A stretch of 64,000 bases of DNA. It comes from an uncultured Negativicutes bacterium. Its GTDB lineage: Bacteria > Bacillota > Negativicutes > Veillonellales > Megasphaeraceae. Position 1 is the first letter of the stretch; each line of letters starts with the position of its first letter. The translations under genes were made by a program, and so were the position numbers. Positions 34,080 to 43,918 of this stretch are shown piece after piece. Under the pieces are notes generated by a model. It was not told where the DNA came from and did no database searches. It was given only the letters and a program-made list of their open reading frames with translations. Location: positions 62,001 to 126,000 of the forward strand of contig CAADUJ010000020.1 of assembly GCA_900752195.1 (NCBI GenBank), in the 5' to 3' direction.

Positions 34080-36683
34080 TTGTCTGATACGATAAAACTG
34101 ACTCCTATGATGAAGCAATATCTGGAGGTCAAAGAACAGTGCAAAGATAAAATTTTATTTTTCCGCCTCGGTGATTTCTATGAAATGTTCTTTGACGATG
34201 CCCTTACGGCATCGCGGGAACTGGATTTGACTTTGACGGGACGCGCTGGCGGGAACAAGGAGAAGGTCCCTATGTGCGGCGTTCCTTTTCATTCTGCTGA
34301 TACCTATATCGAGCGCCTTGTACACAAGGGGTATAAGGTAGCTATCTGCGAACAAATGGAAGACCCGAAACTGGCAAAGGGAATCGTGAAAAGGAAAATC
34401 ATCAAGGTCGTCACGCCTGGCACAATTACGATGGAGCATGCGATTGCATCGAAGCGGAACAACTACATATGTGGTCTCACCATGAAAGATGATATCATGA
34501 CCATCCTCTTCATGGACGTCAGTACAGGCGATTGCTTTTGGACCCAGTGCGCTGTATCGGCTATGGAAGATACCGTATTCGACCTCCTTTCTGTCTATGA
34601 TCCGAGTGAATTGATTTACACGGCTCTGGAAAAACAGAAACAGCCGATTCTATCGTATATCAAGAATCACCTTTCCCAATGCACGGTAACAGAAGTCCCC
34701 GATAAGGGTGATGAGTATGCTGCACAGGCAGAAGCACAGTTCGGTGAAGGGCAGATTAACGGCGCTCACGACGGTGCCCATTGTATCGGCATGGTCCTTA
34801 CCTATGTAAAAGACGTCATGCAATCGGATATTTCCCACATCAACCACGTGGAACGGATTGACAATGAACGGCGCCTTTTCATGGATGCTGCGAGCCTGCA
34901 ACACTTGGAAGTGACGCATAATGTCCGTGATGGAGGTCGGAAAGGAACACTGCTTGAAGTCCTCGATCACACGGCGACGGCCATGGGCGGCAGACTCCTT
35001 CGGAAATGGCTGGAAGCGCCGCTCCTCCGTATTCCCGATATCGTACAACGCCAGGATGCTGTAGAGGAAATGGTGCAACGGGAAATTTTACGAAATGATG
35101 TCAAAGAATCGTTGGAACGGATTTATGATTTTGAACGCATCTTGACGCGCATTGAAACGGGGACAGTCAACCCGAAGGATCTCGTGGCCTTGCGCGAATC
35201 GCTGAGCGTCATTCCGACGCTTCGGAAGAGTCTAGAACAAGCTTCTTCATCGTTGTTGCGTCAGCTTCACGACTCTTTGCGCAATCACGAAGAGGTATAC
35301 TCACTCTTATGCCGCGGCATTAAAGATGACCCGGGCGTCGTCATTCGCAATGGCGGTGTCATCCGCGATGGTTTTTCTAAGGAACTGGATGATATTCGGG
35401 CCATTTCTGCTAATAGTCGTGACTATTTACGGCAATTGGAAGAACGGGAAAAGGAGAAGACCGGCATTAAGCTGAAGATCGGCTATACGAAAGTTTTTGG
35501 GTATTATTTTGAAATTTCCCATTCCAACACGAAACCCGTTCCCGATTACTACATTCGCAAACAGACTCTCGTCAATGCAGAACGGTATATTACGCCGGAA
35601 CTGAAGGAATTCGAAGTCAAGATTCTGACGAGCCAGGATCGAATCTTGGCTCTGGAATATGCCCTTTATGGTGAAATCCGTGATGAAATCCGGAGCCATA
35701 TTCCAGCTATGCAGCAAACGGCCCGGGCCATTGCCAATATCGATTGCCTCTATAGTCTGGCCGACGTGGCTTACGACAACCATTATACGCGACCTATGCT
35801 CAATCGGGATTGGTCCATCGTCATCCGCGACGGACGCCATCCTATTATTGAACGATACTTGAAGCGGGAACTTTTCGTGCCTAATGACGTGACATTGAAC
35901 CATAAAGACCACGAAGTCCTCGTCATTACAGGCCCCAATATGGCCGGTAAGTCGACGTATATGCGTCAAGTAGCGGTTCTTGTCCTCATGGCGCAGGCAG
36001 GCAGCTTCATTCCTGCCCGAGAAGCATCTATTTGCCCGGTAGATCGGATTTTTACACGCATCGGTGCCAGCGATGACATCCTGACAGGGCAAAGTACGTT
36101 CATGGTTGAAATGAAAGAAGTGTCGTATATCTTAAAGCATGCTACGCCTCAGAGCCTCCTCATCCTCGACGAAATCGGCAGGGGCACCAGCACGTTTGAC
36201 GGCATGTCCATTGCGCAAGCCGTCATCGAATATTGTCTTCATCACGTTCACGCCATGACACTGTTTGCAACGCATTATCATGAACTTATCGCCATGGCCG
36301 ACTCATCGGAAAAAATCAAGAACTATACCGTCGCTGTTAAAGAACGGGGACGAGATATTACATTCCTCCGGCGCATCGTGCCTGGCGGTGCCGATAAGAG
36401 CTATGGTCTCCACGTTGCGCGTCTGGCTGGATTGCCGGAAAAACTCATCAAGCGGGCTGATGTCATCCTCAATGAGCTGGAGCATGATGGTGATAGCGGT
36501 ACAGGAAAAAATGCGTCAGTGACTCCCCATGAGCGGAAAAATCCTTATGGGGACAATCTCTTCGTAAACCCCGTCATGGACCACCTCCTTTCTGTGGACG
36601 TGACGAGCCTGACGCCGATTGAAGCCATATCCTTCCTATATAAATTGCAGCAGGAAGCAAAAGAAGGGAGTGGGAAAGTATGA
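34080..36683 (+). CDS. mutS: DNA mismatch repair protein MutS
   Basis: Recognises mismatches and starts repair with MutL. The 867-residue product has the mismatch-binding FYEMF motif (GDFYEMFFDDA) near residue 40, and the ATPase TGPNMAGKSTYMRQ near 622 with LILDEIGRGTSTFDG. A C-terminal dimerisation tail is present. The start is a TTG codon 5 bases after AAGGAGG at 34068-34074; the frame is open upstream to 34023 inside the end of miaB but without a site. It overlaps mutL by 4 bases (ATGA). Confidence 0.96.
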   Translation: MSDTIKLTPMMKQYLEVKEQCKDKILFFRLGDFYEMFFDDALTASRELDLTLTGRAGGNKEKVPMCGVPFHSADTYIERLVHKGYKVAICEQMEDPKLAKGIVKRKIIKVVTPGTITMEHAIASKRNNYICGLTMKDDIMTILFMDVSTGDCFWTQCAVSAMEDTVFDLLSVYDPSELIYTALEKQKQPILSYIKNHLSQCTVTEVPDKGDEYAAQAEAQFGEGQINGAHDGAHCIGMVLTYVKDVMQSDISHINHVERIDNERRLFMDAASLQHLEVTHNVRDGGRKGTLLEVLDHTATAMGGRLLRKWLEAPLLRIPDIVQRQDAVEEMVQREILRNDVKESLERIYDFERILTRIETGTVNPKDLVALRESLSVIPTLRKSLEQASSSLLRQLHDSLRNHEEVYSLLCRGIKDDPGVVIRNGGVIRDGFSKELDDIRAISANSRDYLRQLEEREKEKTGIKLKIGYTKVFGYYFEISHSNTKPVPDYYIRKQTLVNAERYITPELKEFEVKILTSQDRILALEYALYGEIRDEIRSHIPAMQQTARAIANIDCLYSLADVAYDNHYTRPMLNRDWSIVIRDGRHPIIERYLKRELFVPNDVTLNHKDHEVLVITGPNMAGKSTYMRQVAVLVLMAQAGSFIPAREASICPVDRIFTRIGASDDILTGQSTFMVEMKEVSYILKHATPQSLLILDEIGRGTSTFDGMSIAQAVIEYCLHHVHAMTLFATHYHELIAMADSSEKIKNYTVAVKERGRDITFLRRIVPGGADKSYGLHVARLAGLPEKLIKRADVILNELEHDGDSGTGKNASVTPHERKNPYGDNLFVNPVMDHLLSVDVTSLTPIEAISFLYKLQQEAKEGSGKV

Positions 36684-38689
36684 GTTCCATCATTAATGTA
36701 TTAGATGAAGCGACGCGTAATAAGATCGCTGCTGGTGAAGTGGTTGAACGGCCTGCATCCTGTGTAAAGGAACTCGTGGAAAATGCCATTGATGCTGGTG
36801 CGACAACTGTGGAAATCGAAATTGCTCGGGGCGGTGCTGACTATATCCGCGTCACCGATAATGGCGGCGGTATGAGTAGAGAAGATGCACACAAATGCAT
36901 TATCCGTCATGCAACGAGCAAAATCAGCTCTGTTGAGGATATTTTTGCTATTACGTCATTAGGATTCCGCGGCGAAGCCGTCCCCAGTATTGCCGCCGTA
37001 TCACATATGCAGATTACGACGCGCCGCAAAGAAGACGAGTTTGCGACTCACCTCGTCCTCGATGGCGGCCGCATCGTTTCTGAAGATGAAGCTGGTTCTG
37101 CCGTAGGTACGACAATGGAAGTCAGCGACTTGTTTTTCAATACGCCGGCACGGCGGAAGTTCCTTAAAAGTGAACGGACGGAAAGCTCAAAGATCAGCGA
37201 AATGATTACCAAAATTGCGTTGGCTCATCCGGCCATTTCCGTCACGCTCATCCATAATGGACGACAGACTATCCATACCGGCGGCTCTGGCGATTTAAAG
37301 GAAACCATTGCTAATATCTATGGTGCTAAGTTGGCAAAAGAACTCTTTCCTATTACATACGACCAGGACGGGATTACCTTGGAAGGGTATATTGGAAAAC
37401 CTTCTATCTTAAAGAGCTCACGGGCCTGGCAGACGTGTATCGTCAATGCCCGCGTCGTCCACAATCCGCTCCTCTTTAAAGCTGTCGATAATTCCTATCA
37501 TGCCATGTTGCCTAAAACAGGATATCCCTTTGCTCTCATCCACATCCATATCGACCCGGCTGAAATTGATGTCAATGTACATCCGGCAAAGACGGAAATC
37601 AAATTTTCTGATGAACAACGCATGTATCGCGCCTTGTATCACAGCATCATTACGGCGCTCATGGAACAGGAAAAACCGGAAAACATTGCTGCAAGGCCTG
37701 GCCTTTCCCGGGAGACGCATCTTGGGAGTCGGCCACAGGAAGACACGTTACGGCCCAGCGCTGCTATTCATGAAACGAAACTTGACATAGAAGAAGTACA
37801 TCTTCCGCATACGGGTCCTGTACCGACGTACGCACAGCACGATACGGCACCTGTCCCGGAAAGGACACTGCCGCCTCTTATGGAATCGTCGCTTCCCGGG
37901 TTAGGCACGTTTGGTTCCATCGATACAAAAGAGTCCGCAACATCACCTGCACAACATTCACAGGCCCTCATAAAAGGAAAATCTCCCTATGATGGCACAC
38001 CGTCTCTAGCGCCGGCACCTACAAAAGAAGAACAAGAACGCTTTACCCATGCCTTGCATGATGCGGGCACCGGGCAGGAACCGGCTGGTGATACGCCACG
38101 TATTACCTTTGACGGAGATGAAGACGTATTCATCCCTTTAGGTGAAGTGGCAGACTGCTTTATCGTCGCCAAGAAAGGGCAGGATTTATATCTCATCGAT
38201 CAGCATGCGGCTCATGAACGGATTCGCTATGATACATTCTGCCATCGCGTAGAGCATATGCCGAGTCAGCAGCTCTTGACGCCAGAATTCATTGAACTCG
38301 ACGAAGAGGACATGACCCTTGCCACAGAAAAGCAAGATATCTTCGTTGATTTAGGGTATGCCTATAGCGTGGCAGGTCCGACGACTCTGCGTGTCGAAGA
38401 AGTGCCTTGTGACTTACAAACATCGGATATTGCTGATTCCATTCGGGATATTTGCCGTTTCATTCATGATGAGAATGTCGTCGATAAAGCGGCGCTGCGC
38501 CATCGCTCATTGGCGTATGTATCGTGTCACGGAGCCATTAAGGCCGGTGATGCGTTGAATATCCGGGAAATGAAGCAACTTTTAGAAGCACTCTTTCATA
38601 CGGAAACGCCTTATGTGTGCCCGCATGGAAGACCCATTATCGTCCGTTTTACGCCTCATGACCTGGCTAAGCTGTTTAAGCGGACGTAA
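36680..38689 (+). CDS. mutL: DNA mismatch repair protein MutL
   Basis: A GHKL ATPase that links MutS to strand incision. The 669-residue product has the N-terminal motifs ENAIDAGAT, TDNGGGMS and GFRGEAVPSI. A variable Pro-rich linker (about 340-460) follows. The C-terminal domain carries endonuclease motifs: DQHAAHERIRYD near 505, ACHG-type SCHGAIKAGDAL, and CPHGRPIIV. The last acidic residue of the DQHA(X)2E(X)4E motif is Asp instead of Glu. Nicking activity is therefore expected, as in bacteria without MutH. Translation is coupled to mutS. Confidence 0.95.
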   Translation: MSSIINVLDEATRNKIAAGEVVERPASCVKELVENAIDAGATTVEIEIARGGADYIRVTDNGGGMSREDAHKCIIRHATSKISSVEDIFAITSLGFRGEAVPSIAAVSHMQITTRRKEDEFATHLVLDGGRIVSEDEAGSAVGTTMEVSDLFFNTPARRKFLKSERTESSKISEMITKIALAHPAISVTLIHNGRQTIHTGGSGDLKETIANIYGAKLAKELFPITYDQDGITLEGYIGKPSILKSSRAWQTCIVNARVVHNPLLFKAVDNSYHAMLPKTGYPFALIHIHIDPAEIDVNVHPAKTEIKFSDEQRMYRALYHSIITALMEQEKPENIAARPGLSRETHLGSRPQEDTLRPSAAIHETKLDIEEVHLPHTGPVPTYAQHDTAPVPERTLPPLMESSLPGLGTFGSIDTKESATSPAQHSQALIKGKSPYDGTPSLAPAPTKEEQERFTHALHDAGTGQEPAGDTPRITFDGDEDVFIPLGEVADCFIVAKKGQDLYLIDQHAAHERIRYDTFCHRVEHMPSQQLLTPEFIELDEEDMTLATEKQDIFVDLGYAYSVAGPTTLRVEEVPCDLQTSDIADSIRDICRFIHDENVVDKAALRHRSLAYVSCHGAIKAGDALNIREMKQLLEALFHTETPYVCPHGRPIIVRFTPHDLAKLFKRT

Positions 38690-38719
38690 CTTTTACATAG
38701 ATAGGATGATACCGTTACG

Positions 38720-39499
38720 ATGCTCTATATAACGACATCCCTTAAAGCCCAAAAGCCCTTGTGGGACGAAGCCGCAGCGTGGGCGGCTTCCATAGGCGCT
38801 GCATACGTGCCGCGCCAGCAGCGGACCATCCATTCCCTGTGTCAGCAATATGGAAGGGAAAAGGTTCTCGTATATACATCGAAAGGTCCGGTCATGGAAG
38901 GCGACGCAGGGTCTCATTTCTTTAGTCTTAACATGGCGGAACTGCGCATCCTGCAAATCGACAGGGGGCAGGTAGATCACTTCAAAGAAGCTTTGGGAAC
39001 GTGGCACAGGCCCGTATCGTTCCTCGATTGTACCTGCGGCTTTGGGGCGGACACGATTATTGCGGCCTACACGCTTCCAGAAGGATCGACTATTCATGCC
39101 TTGGAAGCGACAGAGCCTCTGGCAGCTGTGACAAGCTGGGGGGTTACACATTTTACACATAGGCGGGACGACGTCACAAAAGCTTTGCGCAAGGTCCGCC
39201 TGACATGGGGGAATTATACAGATTATCTCAGTAATGAAAAGAGTAGGACCTATGATATATTGTATTTTGATCCTATGTTCACCCATCCCGTCATGACGAG
39301 CTGTCAATTTGCGCCGATCCGTAGTCAGATGGACCATGAACCGCTTACGGCGGATTCCATTCAGAAGGCCTTGGAAAAAGCAAGACGAGTCATCGTAAAA
39401 GGGCGGTCTTTTGCAGAACTTAATCGCCAGTTTCCGCAGGCCCGCATCCTAGGCGGCCGCTATAGTCGTGTCAAATTTGCAGTTCTGGAAGGAACTTGA
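38720..39499 (+). CDS. Class I SAM-dependent methyltransferase, RsmJ-like
   Basis: A 259-residue protein with a Rossmann methyltransferase core. SAM-binding FLDCTCGFGADT is near residue 100, and the catalytic-type motif YFDPMFTHP near 188 resembles the DPM(F/Y)P of the RsmJ/DUF548 family, which methylates G1516 of 16S rRNA in E. coli. The N-terminal 90 residues have their own small fold. The gene lies between mutL and miaA and overlaps neither. Activity on rRNA is a family-based guess. Confidence 0.7.
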   Translation: MLYITTSLKAQKPLWDEAAAWAASIGAAYVPRQQRTIHSLCQQYGREKVLVYTSKGPVMEGDAGSHFFSLNMAELRILQIDRGQVDHFKEALGTWHRPVSFLDCTCGFGADTIIAAYTLPEGSTIHALEATEPLAAVTSWGVTHFTHRRDDVTKALRKVRLTWGNYTDYLSNEKSRTYDILYFDPMFTHPVMTSCQFAPIRSQMDHEPLTADSIQKALEKARRVIVKGRSFAELNRQFPQARILGGRYSRVKFAVLEGT

Positions 39500-39500
39500 T

Positions 39501-40439
39501 ATGGAAAAGGTAATTGCAATTGTAGGCCCTACGGCTGTAGGGAAGACAGCCCTCAGTTTTCATTTGGCCAGGGCACTTCATACAGAACTTATATCCTGTG
39601 ATGCCTATCAGATTTATCGTACGATGGATATTGGAACAGCTAAGCCGACACGGGAAGAACTACGCCAATATCGCCATCATCTTATCGATATTCTAGACCC
39701 CGCTGAACCGTATTCGGCAGCCCGTTTTGGAGAGATGGCACGGCTTATTGTGACTGCTTTGAATGAAAAGGGCGCTATACCTGTCCTTGTCGGCGGAACA
39801 GGCTTGTACATCCAGTCTTTTTTGGAAGGATTTTCTTTTACCGGTTCAGCCGTTCGTGACGAAGACCGGACGATGGCACGACAGAAAATTGCATCCATGG
39901 ATGAACCATCCCTCATGGCCTATATACAACATGCCACCCAATGGGAACCACCAGACTGGCATGAACTTTTGGCCAATACACAGCGGCTGGTGCGTCTTGT
40001 GGCAGCGATTGAAAAAGGCGAGGGCCCGGCCTTTGTCCGTTCTGACAAGAAACGGAATCTTTCGTATGATGCCTATGTCATCGGCCTTTCTCTGCCACGG
40101 TCAGTCTTATATGAACGCATTGAAAAGCGGGTTGACATGATGATAGAAGAAGGCTGGATAGAGGAAACGAAAGACCTACTGGAGCGACATGTTTCTCCAT
40201 CATGCCAATCCATGAAAGCCATTGGGTATGGCGAAATAGCGGCTCTTCTTTCAGGCACCATGACGAAGGACGAAGCTGTAGAGAAAATTAAGATACGGAC
40301 GCGTCAGTTTGCCAAAAGACAGCTGACCTGGTTCAAGCGGATGCCGTACATCCACTGGTATGAAAAAGAGGCGTATGCTACAGAAGAGGATCTGGCCCAG
40401 ACCGTCCTCGCCGATATAGCTGCGTGGAACGATATATAG
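39501..40439 (+). CDS. miaA: tRNA dimethylallyltransferase MiaA
   Basis: Transfers a dimethylallyl group to A37 of tRNAs that read UNN codons; MiaB then modifies this base. The 312-residue product has the P-loop VGPTAVGKTALS, the DAYQIYRTMDIGTAKP segment, LVGGTGLYIQ and the C-terminal TRQFAKRQLTWF. ATG 39501 follows GGAAGGAA; an upstream in-frame start at 39468 lies inside the methyltransferase gene and adds residues not found in the family. Confidence 0.95.
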   Translation: MEKVIAIVGPTAVGKTALSFHLARALHTELISCDAYQIYRTMDIGTAKPTREELRQYRHHLIDILDPAEPYSAARFGEMARLIVTALNEKGAIPVLVGGTGLYIQSFLEGFSFTGSAVRDEDRTMARQKIASMDEPSLMAYIQHATQWEPPDWHELLANTQRLVRLVAAIEKGEGPAFVRSDKKRNLSYDAYVIGLSLPRSVLYERIEKRVDMMIEEGWIEETKDLLERHVSPSCQSMKAIGYGEIAALLSGTMTKDEAVEKIKIRTRQFAKRQLTWFKRMPYIHWYEKEAYATEEDLAQTVLADIAAWNDI

Positions 40440-40458
40440 GAAAAGGAAGGAACAAACA

Positions 40459-41697
40459 GTGACTATCGATTTAGAACAAATCCGTAAAGATGCCATGGTA
40501 AAATGTGCCTCTCAATTTGAACGGATTGATACGATTGCTCTTCATAATACACAAAAAGTACTTGATGCTTACCGGAAGGCCCAGATTTCGGCCTATCAAT
40601 TTGCTGGCACGTCAGGATACGGCTATAGTGATATGGGTCGGGAAAAACTCGACGAAGTTTTTGCAACGGTCTTTAAAGCTGAAAAAGCGCTTGTACGACC
40701 TCATTTCGTATCGGGCACACATACGCTGGCAACGGTCCTTTGTGCACTCCTTGAAAAAGGCGATCTCCTCGTTTCCCTCATCGGTGCACCGTACGATACG
40801 ATGCAAGGCGTTATTGGCTATGTGTCGGACACACGGCACTCGCTGAAAGAAAAAGGTGTGCGCTATGAAGAAGTACCCTTAAAAGATAACGCCTACGATT
40901 TAGAAGGCATGGCTGCTGTGTGTAAAGAAAAGGCACCAAAAGTCGTCTTGATTCAACGCTCACGCGGATACAGTTCACGGGCGACGCTGACTATCGATGA
41001 TATCAGGACCATCGTAAAGACCGTCAAAAAAGCAAGTCCCCAAACGATTTGCTTTGTCGATAACTGCTATGGTGAATTTGCCAGCGAAGAAGAACCTATT
41101 GAAGCTGGTGCCGATATTATTGCCGGTTCCCTCATCAAAAATCCTGGCGGTGGCATTGCCCCGACAGGTGGCTACATCGCAGGACGGGCAGATCTTGTCG
41201 ACGCAGCTGCCGATTATCTGACAGCGCCTGGCTTGGGTGGCGAACTTGGTTCCTATGCTGCCGGATACCGTCTGTTCTTCCAGGGCCTTTTTATGGCACC
41301 TCACGTGACTGCTCAGGCCATTAAAGGCGCCGTCTTTGCGGCTGCCGTCTTCGATGCCATCGGCTTCCGCGTAGCTCCTACTTATGATGAACGGCGCTAC
41401 GATTTAATCCAGACTATTTTTCTTGAAAATGAACGGAATATGTGCCTCTTTGCCGAAGGTATTCAAACCTTTTCACCTGTTGATTCTCACGTCACGCCTG
41501 TACCTGACGATATGCCAGGCTATACGGATAAGATCATCATGGCTGCAGGAGATTTTGTTCAGGGATCGTCTATTGAGTTGTCTGCTGATGGTCCGATACG
41601 AGAACCCTATATGATATATCTCCAGGGAGGTATCGTCTTTGAACACAACGTCCTTGCCGTCATGAGTGCAGCCCGCTATATATTGGAACACAAATAG
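40459..41697 (+). CDS. PLP-dependent methionine gamma-lyase family protein (YnbB type)
   Basis: A 412-residue fold-type I PLP enzyme, of the family often annotated as aluminium resistance protein or methionine gamma-lyase family. Conserved features are FAGTSGYGYSDMGR near residue 48, FVDNCYGEFASEEEP with the cofactor-binding Asp, and the Schiff-base lysine in GSLIKNPGGGIAPTGGYIAG near residue 230. It begins with GTG after AAGGAAGG. In Firmicutes it commonly lies next to miaA or hfq. The natural substrate is uncertain. Confidence 0.85.
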   Translation: MTIDLEQIRKDAMVKCASQFERIDTIALHNTQKVLDAYRKAQISAYQFAGTSGYGYSDMGREKLDEVFATVFKAEKALVRPHFVSGTHTLATVLCALLEKGDLLVSLIGAPYDTMQGVIGYVSDTRHSLKEKGVRYEEVPLKDNAYDLEGMAAVCKEKAPKVVLIQRSRGYSSRATLTIDDIRTIVKTVKKASPQTICFVDNCYGEFASEEEPIEAGADIIAGSLIKNPGGGIAPTGGYIAGRADLVDAAADYLTAPGLGGELGSYAAGYRLFFQGLFMAPHVTAQAIKGAVFAAAVFDAIGFRVAPTYDERRYDLIQTIFLENERNMCLFAEGIQTFSPVDSHVTPVPDDMPGYTDKIIMAAGDFVQGSSIELSADGPIREPYMIYLQGGIVFEHNVLAVMSAARYILEHK

Positions 41698-41706
41698 GAG
41701 GTTATG

Positions 41707-42246
41707 ATGATCAAGGAAGTCCTCATCGTCGAAGGACGCAGCGATGTAGCCCGCATTAAAGCGAGCCACATTGACGTCGACATGATTACAACAGATGGTT
41801 TTTCCCTTCGCCCGGATACATTGGCCCGGATTGACTGTGCCTATAAAAAAAGAGGCATCATCATCCTCACCGATCCCGATAGAGCAGGAGAAGAAATACG
41901 CCGTTTTTTAACAAAGCGCTTTCCGAAGGCAAAACATGCCTTTATTCCCCGTAAGGATGCCATTGATAATAATGATTTGGGCGTCGAACAGGCTTCACCA
42001 GAGGCCATTCGCCTGGCTTTGGAAAAGACTCGGTGTGCCACGTTTGAGCCTCATGAAGAATTCACCATGGCCGATGTCTTTCAGGCAGGACTCAATGGGC
42101 GGCCTGATGCGGCAGAACGACGTGCTGCCGTAGGCGCTATTTTAGGAATTGGCTATGGCAATGCCAAACAATTTTTGAAACGCCTCAATCACTACGGTGT
42201 TACGCGGGAAGAATGGAATAAAGCAGTAGAGGAGGGATTACGATGA
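41707..42246 (+). CDS. rnmV: Ribonuclease M5
   Basis: A TOPRIM-domain nuclease that matures 5S rRNA. The 179-residue product has IVEGRSDVARIK (catalytic Glu) near the N-terminus and ILTDPDRAGEEIRR (DxD). ATG 41707 is 5 bases after AGGAGG; ATG 41704 is also in frame. It overlaps rsmA by 4 bases (ATGA), a pairing conserved in Firmicutes. Confidence 0.92.
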   Translation: MIKEVLIVEGRSDVARIKASHIDVDMITTDGFSLRPDTLARIDCAYKKRGIIILTDPDRAGEEIRRFLTKRFPKAKHAFIPRKDAIDNNDLGVEQASPEAIRLALEKTRCATFEPHEEFTMADVFQAGLNGRPDAAERRAAVGAILGIGYGNAKQFLKRLNHYGVTREEWNKAVEEGLR

Positions 42247-43085
42247 AAGAGGCAGATTTGTCACGTCCTGACGTGGTACATTATATTGTAAAGCGGTTTG
42301 GACTGCACATGAGCAAAAAGCTGGGCCAGAACTTTTTGATTCGTCACGATGTGGTTTCTGATATAGCCTATGCCGCAGAGATTGGTGAAGGCGATGCTGT
42401 TCTTGAAATCGGCCCCGGTATTGGTACGCTTACGCAAGGGCTGGCGGAAACGGGGGCATCCGTTACGGCTGTGGAACTGGACGAACGGCTCCTGCCTATC
42501 CTCGATAAGACACTGGCTCACTATGACAACGTACGTATCGTCCATGGCGATATTATGAAGACCGATATTGCGACCCTCATGGACTACAAGCAATTTACAG
42601 TTTGTGCCAATTTGCCCTATTACATTACGACACCAATTGTCATGAAATTGCTAGAGCAGAAGTTACCCATCAAACGTATCGTCGTCATGGTACAGAAAGA
42701 AGTGGCAGAACGGATGGTATCTGAACCGGGAAGCAAAGTGTATGGAGCGTTGTCTGTTGCTGTCCAGTATTACACGAAACCGGAAATTATCCTGGAAATC
42801 CCGCCAAAAGCTTTCATGCCCGCGCCAGAAGTGACGTCTGCCGTCGTTTCGATGGAAGTACGGCCCACACCACCTGTTGTCGTAGACAATGAAAAAAAAT
42901 TCTTCCAGGTCGTAAAGGCGGCGTTCCAACAGCGTCGTAAAACTTTTGCCAATGCCATGAAAAATACGGGCCTTCCGAAAGAAGACATTGCAAACGTACT
43001 TGCTAATGCAGGTATTGATGGGAAACGACGAGGCGAAACGCTGTCGTTACAAGAATTTGCTGACGTCGCCAATGCGTGGAAATAG
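42243..43085 (+). CDS. rsmA: 16S rRNA dimethyladenosine transferase RsmA (KsgA)
   Basis: Dimethylates two adjacent adenosines near the 3' end of 16S rRNA. The 280-residue product has KLGQNFLIRHDV, the SAM motif VLEIGPGIGTLT, and the catalytic NLPYYITTPIV. It is translationally coupled to rnmV, so two rRNA maturation activities are made together. Confidence 0.96.
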   Translation: MKEADLSRPDVVHYIVKRFGLHMSKKLGQNFLIRHDVVSDIAYAAEIGEGDAVLEIGPGIGTLTQGLAETGASVTAVELDERLLPILDKTLAHYDNVRIVHGDIMKTDIATLMDYKQFTVCANLPYYITTPIVMKLLEQKLPIKRIVVMVQKEVAERMVSEPGSKVYGALSVAVQYYTKPEIILEIPPKAFMPAPEVTSAVVSMEVRPTPPVVVDNEKKFFQVVKAAFQQRRKTFANAMKNTGLPKEDIANVLANAGIDGKRRGETLSLQEFADVANAWK

Positions 43086-43141
43086 ATTCCGTCAAGAGTG
43101 TACGTTGCTTGAAATTTTTCATGGAACCATGGTTATATGTA

Positions 43142-43170
43142 TTGACAAGCCTTTTTGTATCGTCTATAAT
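43142..43170 (+). promoter_or_regulatory. Consensus promoter of rplU-prp-rpmA
   Basis: TTGACA at 43142-43147 and TATAAT at 43165-43170 with a 17-base spacer, matching the consensus exactly. Confidence 0.92.
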
Positions 43171-43177
43171 TGAAAAG

Positions 43178-43279
43178 TCATAGCATGCACAAGTGGCTGT
43201 GAAGATAAGCCGCGTGGAGAGGCTTGTAAGTCCCATTGGGCGCCGTATCCAGCGAGTATATTGATGAGGAGGTGTCACT
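43178..43279 (+). promoter_or_regulatory. Structured leader of rplU, candidate L21 leader
   Basis: About 100 bases between the promoter and rplU contain GC-rich complementary segments (for example GGCTGTGAAGATAAGCC and GGCGCCGTATCCAGCGAG). A ribosomal protein L21 autoregulatory leader is known at this place in Firmicutes. The match is by position and general structure, not by a checked consensus. Confidence 0.55.
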
Positions 43280-43591
43280 ATGTACGCTATTATCAAAACT
43301 GGTGGAAAACAGTATCGTGTTCAGGAAGGCGACAATATTTTCGTAGAAAAGCTCGCTAATGACGTTGATTCTGAAGTAGTATTTGACCAGGTATTGGCAG
43401 TTGTAAACGATGGAGACGTGAAAGTTGGTACTCCTGTTGTCGAAGGCGCTAAGGTAACGGCTAAAGTATTGGAACAGGGTAAGGAAAAGAAAATCCTCGT
43501 ATTCAAGTACAAAGCTAAATCTGATTATCGTCGTCGTCAAGGTCATCGTCAGCCGTATACCAAAGTTGTCATCGAAAAGATTGAAGGCTAA
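43280..43591 (+). CDS. rplU: 50S ribosomal protein L21
   Basis: A component of the large ribosomal subunit that binds 23S rRNA, 103 residues. MYAIIKTGGKQYRVQEGD at the N-terminus and YRRRQGHRQPYTKV at the C-terminus are diagnostic. AGGAGGTG precedes the ATG. The stop overlaps the prp start by one base (TAATG). Confidence 0.98.
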   Translation: MYAIIKTGGKQYRVQEGDNIFVEKLANDVDSEVVFDQVLAVVNDGDVKVGTPVVEGAKVTAKVLEQGKEKKILVFKYKAKSDYRRRQGHRQPYTKVVIEKIEG

Positions 43592-43899
43592 TGATTACCA
43601 TTACCATTACCTATGACAACGCAGAATCTATAACGGGGTTCACCATCGACGGTCACGCCGAATGGGCAGAACCAGGCAGTGACATCGTATGCGCTGCCGT
43701 ATCCGCTATCTCCCAGACGGCTTTGCTTGGCTTAGAACGATATGCCAGGAAACAGACGTCGTATCGTCATGAATCAGGTCATCTCACTGTCCAGATTAAG
43801 GCGCCGACGGCTGAAACGGACGTCATTCTGCGGACCATGGTACTCGGATTACATGAAATTGCGCGACAGTATAGTTCATACGTCGCATTCGACTCATAG
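43591..43899 (+). CDS. prp: Ribosomal-processing cysteine protease Prp
   Basis: Removes the N-terminal extension of ribosomal protein L27 in Firmicutes. The 102-residue product keeps the catalytic pair at the standard positions, His22 in FTIDGHAEWA and Cys34 in SDIVCAAVSAIS. It sits between rplU and rpmA as in Staphylococcus. The L27 encoded next has the matching cleavage site, so the pair should be functional. Confidence 0.95.
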   Translation: MITITITYDNAESITGFTIDGHAEWAEPGSDIVCAAVSAISQTALLGLERYARKQTSYRHESGHLTVQIKAPTAETDVILRTMVLGLHEIARQYSSYVAFDS

Positions 43900-43918
43900 A
43901 AGTCAGGAGGTGAACGTA

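Noticed and set aside
35427..36092. 221-residue open frame on the minus strand
   Set aside because: Antisense to the mutS core, which has all its motifs; no start signal and no recognisable domain.
38693..39337. 214-residue open frame on the minus strand
   Set aside because: Antisense to the methyltransferase, whose plus-strand product has clear SAM-binding and DPMF motifs.
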